Origin: Dyadobacter sp. 50-39
Lineage (GTDB): Bacteria; Bacteroidota; Bacteroidia; Cytophagales; Spirosomataceae
Length of the DNA: 64,000 nucleotides
Direction: 5' to 3'
Assembly: GCA_001898145.1 (NCBI GenBank)
Contig: MKSR01000001.1
Span: 173,242-237,241, forward strand
Under the pieces are notes generated by a model. The model saw nothing but the letters and a program-made list of their open reading frames with translations. It ran no database searches and was not told the origin of the DNA. Below, piece after piece: positions 35,216 through 44,400 of this stretch (positions within the stretch are counted from its first letter, which is position 1; the number at the start of each line of letters is the position of its first letter). The translations under genes and the position numbers were made by a program.

Positions 35216-37696
35216 TCATTGGGAAATGGTCCTGATTATACCCGTACTGCCATCCATTTCAATTACATCTCCTGTTTTCAATGATTTCAGCAAACCGGTT
35301 ACACCCACAATACAAGGCTTACCCATTTCGCGGGACACAATCGCCGAGTGACTGAGCAAACTCCCGCGCTCTACGATAATGCCCGATGCACCCGGAAAAA
35401 GCGTTACCCATCCCGGGTCGGTGCTGGTCGTGACGAGAATGTCCCCATGCAGCGAATGTACCTCTGCCGGGTCGGTCACCACCTTTACGCGCCCGGTAAC
35501 TTTGCCGGGCGAGCATCCGATACCCTTTAAATCGCCCTCCGGCATTCCTACCCGCTCCGTGCTGAAAAAATCGTTGCCGTAGTAGGGCATTCCAAAGGTT
35601 GCAAACCGCTCCGAAAGCGGGCCCAGCCGGGTATAACTTTCGAATTCCTGCCGCCGCAATGCCACCAGCGCCCTTGTGTCCTGGGTAACCGCAGTGCCCT
35701 CGATGCAGGCAAAAATTTCCTCCTTGGTCAGGTAAAATATGTCCCTCGCATGATCCAGCACCCCATCGGCATGGAACCGCTTTCCTATGAAGGTAAAAAT
35801 CTCGCGCACGATCCCGAAAGCACGCGTACGCTCGTAACGCAGGTTCTCACGGGCGCTCACCAGCTCACGTGTGTAGCGTAGCGTGAGCCGCATCTGCCAG
35901 CGCCGCAGCGGCCTACCTTTCAAACGCCTCGCCACTTCCTGCTCCGCATTCCTGCGGATCATATCTTCCCGGTCGCCCGAAAACTGTGCTCCGGTGATGC
36001 CGGTTTCGACGTAGGATTTGAGCACTTTCACAAACCTGGCGGGCTCCTGGCCGTATGAGATCGTTTCCAGTTTCAGCTCGCCCACACAGCGTTCGCCGAA
36101 ATCGGCGATATAGCGGTCGATGGCATCCTTTACCTGCACCGCTGCCGCATCGGTACCGGCGTTCAGCGCATCGAGAATAGCGTATTCGTTTTGTTGTAAA
36201 AACAGGCTTTTCAATGCCGGAACAGCCGCAATACTTGCCGCAATGGCGATGCTGCGGTGCACCGGCTGCACCGAAATAATGTCATTGCTCCCGCACAGCA
36301 GGTCGTTGTGCAGGTTGGGATTACCGCCGCCGGTCAATTGCCCGCATTGTTTCTGCAGCATACCAAACCAGATCATGGCAAAAAAGTCGTTCAGTAGCGG
36401 CGCCTTCCATTCCAGCAGCAGTTTCCGCTCGAAATCAAGATAGAGCTGCATCAGTTCTTCGGCGCTTTTTTCACCGAACGGAATGGCTTTGTAAACGCCG
36501 ATGGTACGATCCACCAGCTGCATGAATTCACGGCGCTTTTGCGGCAGTGCCCTGAACCGGAAGAGCATTTGCACGGCCATTTTCAAGATGCTCCACCACG
36601 CTTTCCCTTTCGGTAAACGGTAGGATTCAGGAATGTCGAACTGCTCCTTTACGCCCATCATTTTCTCCATATACCGGGCATTGATGCTGTATCCCGGCAG
36701 CATGGCCAGCATATGGTACCAGGTTTTAAGGTTATAGTAAACCCGCCCGTTCAGAAAACCGAGCGTGTTGGCAAATACCCTCTCATTTTTCCTGATAACC
36801 GGTTCACTGACGCCCAGGTAGGCGCTGAAAAGCTTGTAGGCCACCTCGTAGGATTTGCTGATAAATGAGAATGTCAGCGGTGTGGTAACGCCCGGGTATG
36901 ACTCGATGATATTGCTGTTATCCCAAAGTATATAATTGCCCTCGGGCCTGGCCGCCAACGTGGTGATCGGCCTGGTCTGAAGCAAATAGATCTGATCATT
37001 CCGGACGGCGAATTCAATGTCCTGCGGTTGGCCCAGCGCCTCTTCGAGCATATCAAGTATTTCGCCAAGGCGGTAAATTTGCGCGTCAGTCAGAGCAGGC
37101 CGGGCATTTGTCGGACCGGCTAACACGGCTTGTATCCGGGTTCCCGTCAATGTAAACTGATCGGCATTGACTTCACCGGAAACCAGTTTGTCGCCCAGTC
37201 CGAAAACCGCATTGATCACCTTCTGCTGCCGGTTACCGGTAAGCGGGTTAGCGCCGAATGCCACGCCTGCCGCCTGGGCGTCGATCATTTCCTGTACGAT
37301 CACCCCGACGCCCTCCACAGCTGCCAGCCCATGATGCTTGCGATAGGCTGCTACCCGTTCCGAGCATACCGACTGCCGAACGGCCTCGATCCGCTCTGCC
37401 AGTTCATCAGGCAAAACAGACAAGTAGCTCTCGAATTGTCCGGCGAATGAAAATGCGGCCCCGTCTTCGCCGGCCGCCGAGGAACGCACGGCAAGCTGCC
37501 GCGTTCCTTCGAAAAATTCCAGCAGGCTGGCAGTCAGCCCGGGCATTGTACCTTTGGACAATGTCTCCCAGGGGATAACCACGAAGCGCGGCACAGGCAT
37601 CCCGAGGGCTTTCAGACGGAAAAGGTTTGCTGCCTTGCCGCCAATGATGGCGCCCGTCGTTCTCTGCGGCTCTGTATCGGGAATGAAATGCATCAA
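35216..37696 (-). CDS. PEP-synthase-like / phosphotransferase with ATP-grasp and phosphohistidine domains
   Basis: The 826-residue protein has an N-terminal ATP-grasp domain (IIGGKAANLFRLKALGMPVP, SSAAGEDGAAFSFAGQFESYL, IEFAVRNDQIYLLQTRPITT), a middle domain starting at ILWDNSNIIESYPGVTTPLTF and a C-terminal swivelling domain with the catalytic His at about residue 783 in RGSLLSHSAIVSREMGKP. The layout equals that of rifampicin phosphotransferase, but the middle substrate domain is quite different from the other copy in this window. It most likely phosphorylates a hydroxyl on the intermediate made by its operon (inference). Its start overlaps the stop of the UbiA gene (ATGA at 37693-37696); a second ATG follows immediately. 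Confidence 0.8.
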   Translation of the reverse strand: MMHFIPDTEPQRTTGAIIGGKAANLFRLKALGMPVPRFVVIPWETLSKGTMPGLTASLLEFFEGTRQLAVRSSAAGEDGAAFSFAGQFESYLSVLPDELAERIEAVRQSVCSERVAAYRKHHGLAAVEGVGVIVQEMIDAQAAGVAFGANPLTGNRQQKVINAVFGLGDKLVSGEVNADQFTLTGTRIQAVLAGPTNARPALTDAQIYRLGEILDMLEEALGQPQDIEFAVRNDQIYLLQTRPITTLAARPEGNYILWDNSNIIESYPGVTTPLTFSFISKSYEVAYKLFSAYLGVSEPVIRKNERVFANTLGFLNGRVYYNLKTWYHMLAMLPGYSINARYMEKMMGVKEQFDIPESYRLPKGKAWWSILKMAVQMLFRFRALPQKRREFMQLVDRTIGVYKAIPFGEKSAEELMQLYLDFERKLLLEWKAPLLNDFFAMIWFGMLQKQCGQLTGGGNPNLHNDLLCGSNDIISVQPVHRSIAIAASIAAVPALKSLFLQQNEYAILDALNAGTDAAAVQVKDAIDRYIADFGERCVGELKLETISYGQEPARFVKVLKSYVETGITGAQFSGDREDMIRRNAEQEVARRLKGRPLRRWQMRLTLRYTRELVSARENLRYERTRAFGIVREIFTFIGKRFHADGVLDHARDIFYLTKEEIFACIEGTAVTQDTRALVALRRQEFESYTRLGPLSERFATFGMPYYGNDFFSTERVGMPEGDLKGIGCSPGKVTGRVKVVTDPAEVHSLHGDILVTTSTDPGWVTLFPGASGIIVERGSLLSHSAIVSREMGKPCIVGVTGLLKSLKTGDVIEMDGSTGIIRTISQ

Positions 37697-38664
37697 TGGA
37701 AAACCAGTTTTGAGATCATTGGTCCGGCACCCAGTGCGAGATACATGGAAATCGTCCAGAGTGCCGATGCGTATTCAATCATTTTGGAAAATTTTGCAGT
37801 CTTGTTTCGCCAGAAAAGCAGTGCCGGTAAAGCGCAAATGACAAATACCACGCCCAGCACCAGCAGCACCGCCTGGCCATAGCCCGCAAATACCGAAGCG
37901 GCGATGCTTGCCAGCAGCGTTGCCACCAGCACTGCCAGCCATAGGCCGATGGCCCCGGAGGCACCGAGCATGGAAGTATAGGTCACTACCCCGTCCGATT
38001 CCTTCCCAGGTGCGCGGATCTTGCGACCTACTTCCAGTACTATGCCGTTCATATAGGACACGGCAAAAAAGAAAAACAGGCCGGCTGGTGCGGGAACCCC
38101 TGCCAGAAGCCAATCCAGGCCGCTGGCATAAATGTCGATAAGCGGAATGATGAACATATGCGATGTGACATACCAGAACTGGTGCTTTTTCAGCCATTCG
38201 GCCACGAAAAATTCTTTTCCCATCAACGACAGATACCCGATCACCACCACATATATCCACAGCATTCTAGGGAAGAAAACAAGGTTCAGCAGCACCTGCA
38301 TACACACAAGCACCACGCCCAGGATAGCCAGTTCCCGAAAGGTAACCAGCCCGCGGGGAACCGCCAGCTCTTTCCGGAACCGGGCGTCGTCTTCGGCGTC
38401 TTTGAACTCGTCGAAAATCCGGACCAGCAGGAAAAGGGATATGGTTGTAAATACGCCGACGGCGAATGTTGGCGCATCGACGAACCCTTCCGCACCCCGA
38501 CAGATCCTTGAATAGGAAATGGCAGAAAAGCTGAAAGCCGCCACCAGCAGCCCATGCCCCAGCAACGGGAAACGCTCTTTCTGATAAATATAGAACCGGC
38601 GGACAAACGGCGCACCGTTCTCTGCGGCATTGCTGAACGCATTTCCCTGAACCGGTAGCTTCAT
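37693..38664 (-). CDS. UbiA-family prenyltransferase-like membrane protein
   Basis: The 323-residue protein is predicted to have about eight to nine membrane helices. The Asp-rich loop LLVRIFDEFKDAEDDARFRKE (residues 80-100) matches the first metal/diphosphate motif of UbiA enzymes, and the later loop EVGRKIRAPGKESDG is at the place of the second. UbiA enzymes join a prenyl diphosphate to an acceptor inside the membrane. Because both loops deviate from the canonical NDxxDxxxD form, acceptor and donor cannot be guessed from sequence. ATGA overlaps connect it to HMG-CoA reductase (38661-38664) and to the next gene (37693-37696). Confidence 0.78.
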   Translation of the reverse strand: MKLPVQGNAFSNAAENGAPFVRRFYIYQKERFPLLGHGLLVAAFSFSAISYSRICRGAEGFVDAPTFAVGVFTTISLFLLVRIFDEFKDAEDDARFRKELAVPRGLVTFRELAILGVVLVCMQVLLNLVFFPRMLWIYVVVIGYLSLMGKEFFVAEWLKKHQFWYVTSHMFIIPLIDIYASGLDWLLAGVPAPAGLFFFFAVSYMNGIVLEVGRKIRAPGKESDGVVTYTSMLGASGAIGLWLAVLVATLLASIAASVFAGYGQAVLLVLGVVFVICALPALLFWRNKTAKFSKMIEYASALWTISMYLALGAGPMISKLVFH

Positions 38665-39938
38665 TTTTTACGACCGAATTTCTGGTGTGCTGCCGTAAAC
38701 CGGCCCGCCGATAGCGCCGCCGCAATGGAAATTTCGCCTGCCAGCACCAATGCGCCGCATATCTCGGCAAACTTGCGGGTTTTGCCCGCGCCATAGCAGC
38801 CCAGCATTTCCAGGCACTCTTTCTGGGTAGGCAGCGAAGTGCCCCCGCCTACGGTCCCGACGATCAGGTTCGGCAAGGTTACCGACACATACAAGCCCCC
38901 ATCGTCCAGCAGTTCCATGCGTGTGATGCCAACTGATGCTTCCGACACGCACGCAACGTCCTGCCCGGTTGCTATAAACAAGGCAGTAAGCCCATTGGCG
39001 TAATGGCCCTGCGCCCCTATCGCGCCGCTTTGAATGCTTCCGATGGTGGATGACCGCCAGTAGTCGGCCATGGCTGCCGGGCTGGTTTTGAGTACATCAC
39101 GGACAATATCCTGCGGCAGCGCAATTTCAGCGGTTATCTTTTTGCCCCGGACGTTTGCAAATGACTGGGAAGTAGCCTTTTTATCGCCTGAGAAATTGCT
39201 TTCGATAAACCAGAACTGAGGCTTCACCGGCGCATTCTCGATGATATACCGGCATATGGCGTCGGTGCAGATCGTGACCATATTTTGTCCGGCCGCATCG
39301 CCGGTGTGGTATTCGAATGTGAGAATAAGGTGATTGCCCTCCACATTTGATTTCATGTCGATCAGCTTCGCATAGCGGCTGGCCGACTCGGTAATGCGGT
39401 GAAAAGCTTCAAGCTGGCCCAGAATCCAGACCAGAAAAGTGCCCAGATTGCCCAGGTTGTCGAACTTGAAAACCGGCGAACGCTGTACACCATCGATGAG
39501 GCATACCGACGTTGCCCCGCCGGCCAGGTAGCAGGCCCTCGCGCCGCGATGGTAAGAGGCCAGTAAAGCGCCCTCACTGGTGGCCATGGGTATGTAAAAG
39601 TCCCCTTTGGCCACAGAACCCAGTACCGACACCGGCCCGATAACGCCTGTGGGCACCATCGACATCCCGATGTAGTTTTCGATATTGCCTTCCAGTCGCG
39701 AGACGTCCGAAAATGGCTGTTGCCCGCTCAGGTAAGGGAGCTCATTATTTGTTTTTTCCAAAAGGAAATCGAGTCTTTTCCGGACACCCTGGACCGAAAC
39801 AGGTATTTCGGCCGGGAGACTTTCCGGCAGCGGTTTACTGGCCGGTTTGTTCTTAATGTCTTCCAGTAACTGTTCAAGATCTTGCAGGGCGCTCATGGCG
39901 TGAAGCGCCTTTTTGGTGGTTTCGCTGGTTGAAGACAT
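38661..39938 (-). CDS. hydroxymethylglutaryl-CoA reductase, class I-like
   Basis: The 425-residue enzyme should reduce HMG-CoA to mevalonate with two NADPH. Catalytic residues are all present: Glu122 in ATSEGALLAS, Lys253 in FSGDKKATSQ, Asp327 in ATGQDVACVSE and His418 in FTAAHQKFGRK. The cofactor motif GDAAGQNMV and the glycine-rich LIVGTVGGGTSLPTQ are also there. The alignment is nearer to archaeal/eukaryotic class I enzymes than to the class II enzymes of Gram-positive bacteria. It has no sterol-sensing membrane part. ATG at 39938 was chosen over a TTG eight codons upstream. It is the first gene of the seven-gene operon. No other mevalonate-pathway gene is in this window. Confidence 0.9.
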   Translation of the reverse strand: MSSTSETTKKALHAMSALQDLEQLLEDIKNKPASKPLPESLPAEIPVSVQGVRKRLDFLLEKTNNELPYLSGQQPFSDVSRLEGNIENYIGMSMVPTGVIGPVSVLGSVAKGDFYIPMATSEGALLASYHRGARACYLAGGATSVCLIDGVQRSPVFKFDNLGNLGTFLVWILGQLEAFHRITESASRYAKLIDMKSNVEGNHLILTFEYHTGDAAGQNMVTICTDAICRYIIENAPVKPQFWFIESNFSGDKKATSQSFANVRGKKITAEIALPQDIVRDVLKTSPAAMADYWRSSTIGSIQSGAIGAQGHYANGLTALFIATGQDVACVSEASVGITRMELLDDGGLYVSVTLPNLIVGTVGGGTSLPTQKECLEMLGCYGAGKTRKFAEICGALVLAGEISIAAALSAGRFTAAHQKFGRKK

Positions 39939-40042
39939 AGGATGTACGGTTGTTTGAAGCAAACGGGTTTACACCAATGAATGCGTCAATTGGTCCCCGC
40001 TAACATACTAAATTTCATATACCTATCATATTTAAGCGCGAT

Positions 40043-41362
40043 TCACTTATTAAACAGGAAAGTTTGTCCAGCCTGTGTAAGACTAAACTCACCCTGCGCG
40101 GGCCGGAATTCTATCACCACACCTGCCGCATCAATTTTAAAAACGTCCTTTTTTACGGGCGCCAGCCAAAAATTCGGCTGACCGGTCGGTTGAGCGTAGA
40201 GCTTGCCATTGACGTGGGTGACTGTCATTTTCAACGGGATTTGCTTGCTGGAATACACTCCTGCATACAGCGCCAGTACCTCCGGGCTGAGCTGCATCGC
40301 ACGTAAGTCGGGGATGGTAACGGGGATTTTATAGTAGGCGCTCAGCAAAGCGATGATGATGTCATTGACCGGGTAATCCACGCCGTTGGAAAAAACCGCG
40401 GCTGCAAGGCTATCGGACGGATAGTAGGCTACCGATGTTACGAACCCATCCAGGCCACCGGTATGCCCGAAGCCCTTTTTGGCGTAAAAAGGGGCAGGTG
40501 CCAGCCCTATGCCGAATATGTCGACGGTCCTGGTCATTTCGGCCAGGCTCGCCTTCGATACCAGCTTGCCTTCAAACAGCGCATGATAGAATGCAGTCAC
40601 ATCACCCGGGGTTGAAACGATCGCCCCGGCACCCGCCGGTTGGCTGGGGTCGGTCTCCTCGCGTTTTTGCCATCCGCTTGCCATAGTATAGGAATACGCT
40701 TCGCCTTTCGCCGGGTCGATTTTACCGCCGAAACTCGTGTTTTTCAATTTGACACGGCTGAGAATGCGCTCCTGAAGATTCTTTGCGTAAGATTCGCGCG
40801 TCACATCTTCTATGATATAGCCAAGCAGGATGTAGCCGGTATTGCTGTATTTCGTCTCGGTGCCGGGCGTGAAGTCTGACTTATTCCCGGCGAAAATAGC
40901 AAGCATTTCGCTGCGGGTCTTTGGCTTGGTTTGCGCTTCCCAGTAAGCATCGTCGTCGGTAAAATTGTGGATGCCGCTGCGATGACGCAGGATCATTTCA
41001 AGGGTAATCTGGTCCGCATTAGGAATGGAAGGAAAGTATTGATCCAAATGCGTGTTCAATGCGAGTTTTTTTTCCTCCACCAGCTGCATGATCATCGTCG
41101 CGGTGAAAGTCTTGGTGATGGAACCGATGCGGTATCGCGTGGCGGGAGTCGCTTTCACGCCGTGCGCGCTGTCCACGACCGCGTACCCGATCGCTCTTTC
41201 GTAAATTTTTTGTCCTTTGTGCGTTACAATTACGCTTGCCATCGACTTCTGGTGCACTTCCAGCGAGTCGAAAAGCCGGTCGAGGTCGGCGCTGTTGATT
41301 TGCTGGGCCGAAGCGGAAAACGCGAAAAGCAATGCGGCGGTCAGTATCAGTGGGAGTTTCAT
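40043..41362 (-). CDS. beta-lactamase-like serine hydrolase (class C / PBP4*-type)
   Basis: The 439-residue exported protein (signal peptide ending AFSASAQ) has the active-site triad of penicillin-recognising enzymes: Ser81-x-x-Lys84 in GSITKTFTA, Tyr172-Ser-Asn in KYSNTGYILLGY and the HTGG box in GFGHTGGLDGFV. The C-terminal 100 residues form a small beta-domain common in these peptidase/esterase relatives. It may be a D-amino-acid peptidase, esterase or beta-lactamase; resistance cannot be inferred. ATG at 41362 gives a proper signal peptide, the upstream ATG does not. It is flanked by the HMG-CoA reductase operon and the S8 protease gene on the same strand, with separate gaps of 104 and 81 bases. 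Confidence 0.88.
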   Translation of the reverse strand: MKLPLILTAALLFAFSASAQQINSADLDRLFDSLEVHQKSMASVIVTHKGQKIYERAIGYAVVDSAHGVKATPATRYRIGSITKTFTATMIMQLVEEKKLALNTHLDQYFPSIPNADQITLEMILRHRSGIHNFTDDDAYWEAQTKPKTRSEMLAIFAGNKSDFTPGTETKYSNTGYILLGYIIEDVTRESYAKNLQERILSRVKLKNTSFGGKIDPAKGEAYSYTMASGWQKREETDPSQPAGAGAIVSTPGDVTAFYHALFEGKLVSKASLAEMTRTVDIFGIGLAPAPFYAKKGFGHTGGLDGFVTSVAYYPSDSLAAAVFSNGVDYPVNDIIIALLSAYYKIPVTIPDLRAMQLSPEVLALYAGVYSSKQIPLKMTVTHVNGKLYAQPTGQPNFWLAPVKKDVFKIDAAGVVIEFRPAQGEFSLTQAGQTFLFNK

Positions 41363-41443
41363 AGGAGGATATGATCTTTTTTGCAAATAAACCACATCGT
41401 CCGGATCTAAGGTAACCGATCGTCACATTTTACGTTACAAAAA

Positions 41444-44400
41444 TCAATGCACCACCACAATTTTGTGAACGCTGCGGGAGCCGTCGGCATAGTGGATGGT
41501 AACCCAATGCAGCCCGGGCACCAGTTTGGCAACGTCCAGCTCCGCCTGGTTTTCACCGGAAGCGTAGGTTATGGCTCCGGCGAGCGAATGCAGCTGTACT
41601 TTCAGAAACCGGCGGTTCCCACTGTGAATGTGCAGCTTGTCGGCTACCGGGTTGGGATAAAGCACCACCCGGGCATTGCCGGCGGTGCCGAAGTCAACGG
41701 AGACAATCCGGCTGTAAGCAAAAGGCGCGTTAGGCTGATCTGTCGCAAAATCGACCATTTTAAGCCTGTAATAGCCCACACCCTCCAATGGCGACGCGTC
41801 CACAGCCTCATACCGGTGCCCGCCTTCCCCTACCGCCGGGACACTGATGGGTAATGTCGTCCAGGTCTTCGCGTCGGGACTGCGCTGTACTTCGAAATGA
41901 CTCGCATTTTCCTCTTCTGCCGTTTGCCATTCCAGCAGTGTAGTGCCTTCTGCGGGTGTGGCCGAAAACGCCGCCAATCGAACGGGAAGTGCAGTACCGG
42001 ACCCAATGAATTCTTTGGCGAACCAGAATTCAGAAAAGCTTTTGGTAGTAAATTCCAAATAATATCCCTGTGCGTAAGGAACTTTTCGTACACTGCTTTT
42101 GGGATAAAAAGTCCATGACGCACTGCTGTTGTTGGTGATATCGCCGTCTTCATTGCTGCCTGAATACTTGGTAATGGCCAGTTCATAAGCCGACGTGGGT
42201 TTGGCGATACCCGCCTTGGTGGGCGCCGAAAGGAGCTTCTCGCATTCTTCGTCGGTAACATAAAGCCGCACCCCAACCGGCTGTGCGAAGTCGGACCGGG
42301 AAGCAGATATGGTAAAACTCCTGCCCAGAAAGTACTGCTTGTTGGCGATCCGCATGGGGCCATTATCCAAATAAGGGCGCACCGAAACCTGCCCTAATGA
42401 CTGTCCATTCGCATTGATAGCGGCCACAACCGAATTATGCAGCCGGAAAGGGACCCAATTGCTGACCTGCACATCGGCAGAGGCGGTTGAGTTGTCCGGC
42501 AGGGCATTGGCATACACCATTGCCTGTGAATCGTACAGATGGATATCGTCTATTGCGATCCCCGCGCGCCCGGCCGATTTGCTTTTGATCACAAAACGGA
42601 ACCTGACGTATCCGCCGGGAAAGTAGTTCGGGATCGGCACGGTAGCTACATGCCATCGGGTGTAGTCCTGCGCATTCCAGGCATCGGCATTATCCAGCCT
42701 CGCATTATACCAGTTGGTGCCGCTATTGACCGCCCCCAGCCGCATCCAGGTATTTCCGCTTACATTAAATTCTACATAGGCCATATCGCAAGCTCCGCCC
42801 GAACAGGCCGCCAGGTCCACCGAAGCGCTGAAACTGAGGGAGGGCTGAACCATACCTGTCATAGCAAAGCAGGGAGAATACAGGTAGGATGTCGTTTCGC
42901 CGGAACGCGACCCGCCAAGGTTGGTCGCCCAGGCGTTCGTGCCGCTGGCCGCTTCTGCAACCTTTGCGTTACGAGGCTGGCCGAAAGTCCACAAGCCGCT
43001 TGCTTCGGTCAGATACCATCCACCTTGGCCATTTTCGAAGTCTTCCAGGTAAGGAAAGCTGGAAATCATCTGTGCGGCCTTCGCAAGCGTCTCTCCGAAA
43101 TCATTGCCCCCGTTCTGGTCGAATGCTTTTTTTACCACAATCTTCACATTCCGGTCACTATTGAGCAATCTGGTCGAGGAAAAATGGAAAGTAAACAACG
43201 TATCGGCTCCGGCACGAACCACAGGCACATAGCCCTGATGCACAAGCTCATCGTTAATCAATGCCTCAAAGGGTATCCGGTAGCAATCCTCGTTACTATT
43301 GTTTTTGAAGACAACACTGTATTCCTGATAACCGTTGCTGTCGCAGGAAGGAATGGCGGACGTACTGACCTGCCTGACTTGCAGATCGCTCATGCTGGTA
43401 TAAAGGCGGATATCGTCTATGGTGGAGCCGTCCGTTTGCGCGGGATACCTGAAACTCTGCGCCCACCTCACCTGAAAACTGGTCGTAAATTCTTTACCGG
43501 CCCGTTTCAGCAAATCGCTCACTTCTATGGACATGAGCAGGTAGTTGTTGTTCCGGGTAAAATAAGGGACAATGCTGCTTTCCAAAGCTGGTATCCACGG
43601 CTCGGCGTCGTTCGCCCGGACGTACACTTGCAGGGGCCAAGCAGGCGGGTTCGCATCGTAGAGCCGGTACCGGAACGACAGACGGATCTCGTCCCTGCCG
43701 GTATGGTAAGCGGCAAGGTTGTAAGTGGCATCCAAATAGGTGGGGTATTGCGAATTCAACTGATTGTTCGCATCTACGGTAAAGGCTTTGGAACCCGAGT
43801 ACGCCTGCCCGGCCGACGTCCGCAACCGGCCCAGATCGCGGTCCTGTGAGAAATCGAACCGGTCGGCACCAGCTAACCCGATTGTATTCGCAGTCACCTC
43901 GGCGCCTTGAAGCGATTCGAGATCATCTGAAAAGGGCAGCGTTACCGGCGCGTTGGCTAACTGCCGTACCACCACCGACTTCTGGTTGTTCGCAGCGACC
44001 AGGTCGCCATCCAGCTTCACCTGCACGGTAAGCGCGTAGGTGCCCGGATTGTGCAGGTCGATCGTCTCGATGAAAGTATAGTCCAGGTATCCGTTCGCAC
44101 CGACATCGGAAGTGACCGTTTCCCAGTGTACAGCCACATCGCCACCGCCCAAAGAATAGCCCACCTGAAACGACTGGGTTACCGGCTGGTCATCGAAATT
44201 CCGCAACCGTATTTTGATTGCCTGAAATTGCCCCAGGCCGGTGGAAGTGAGCGCCCTGCCCGATCCGGACGGAGAGACGATCGCGTCCACTGCCAGGTCG
44301 CCGTCCAGCATAAAACCCTGGCACGTTCCCGAATCGGGCTTCCGGATCACCGCCACCGATCTTCGTCCGGGCAACCCGTCTTTTCTCGGCCTAACGGCTA

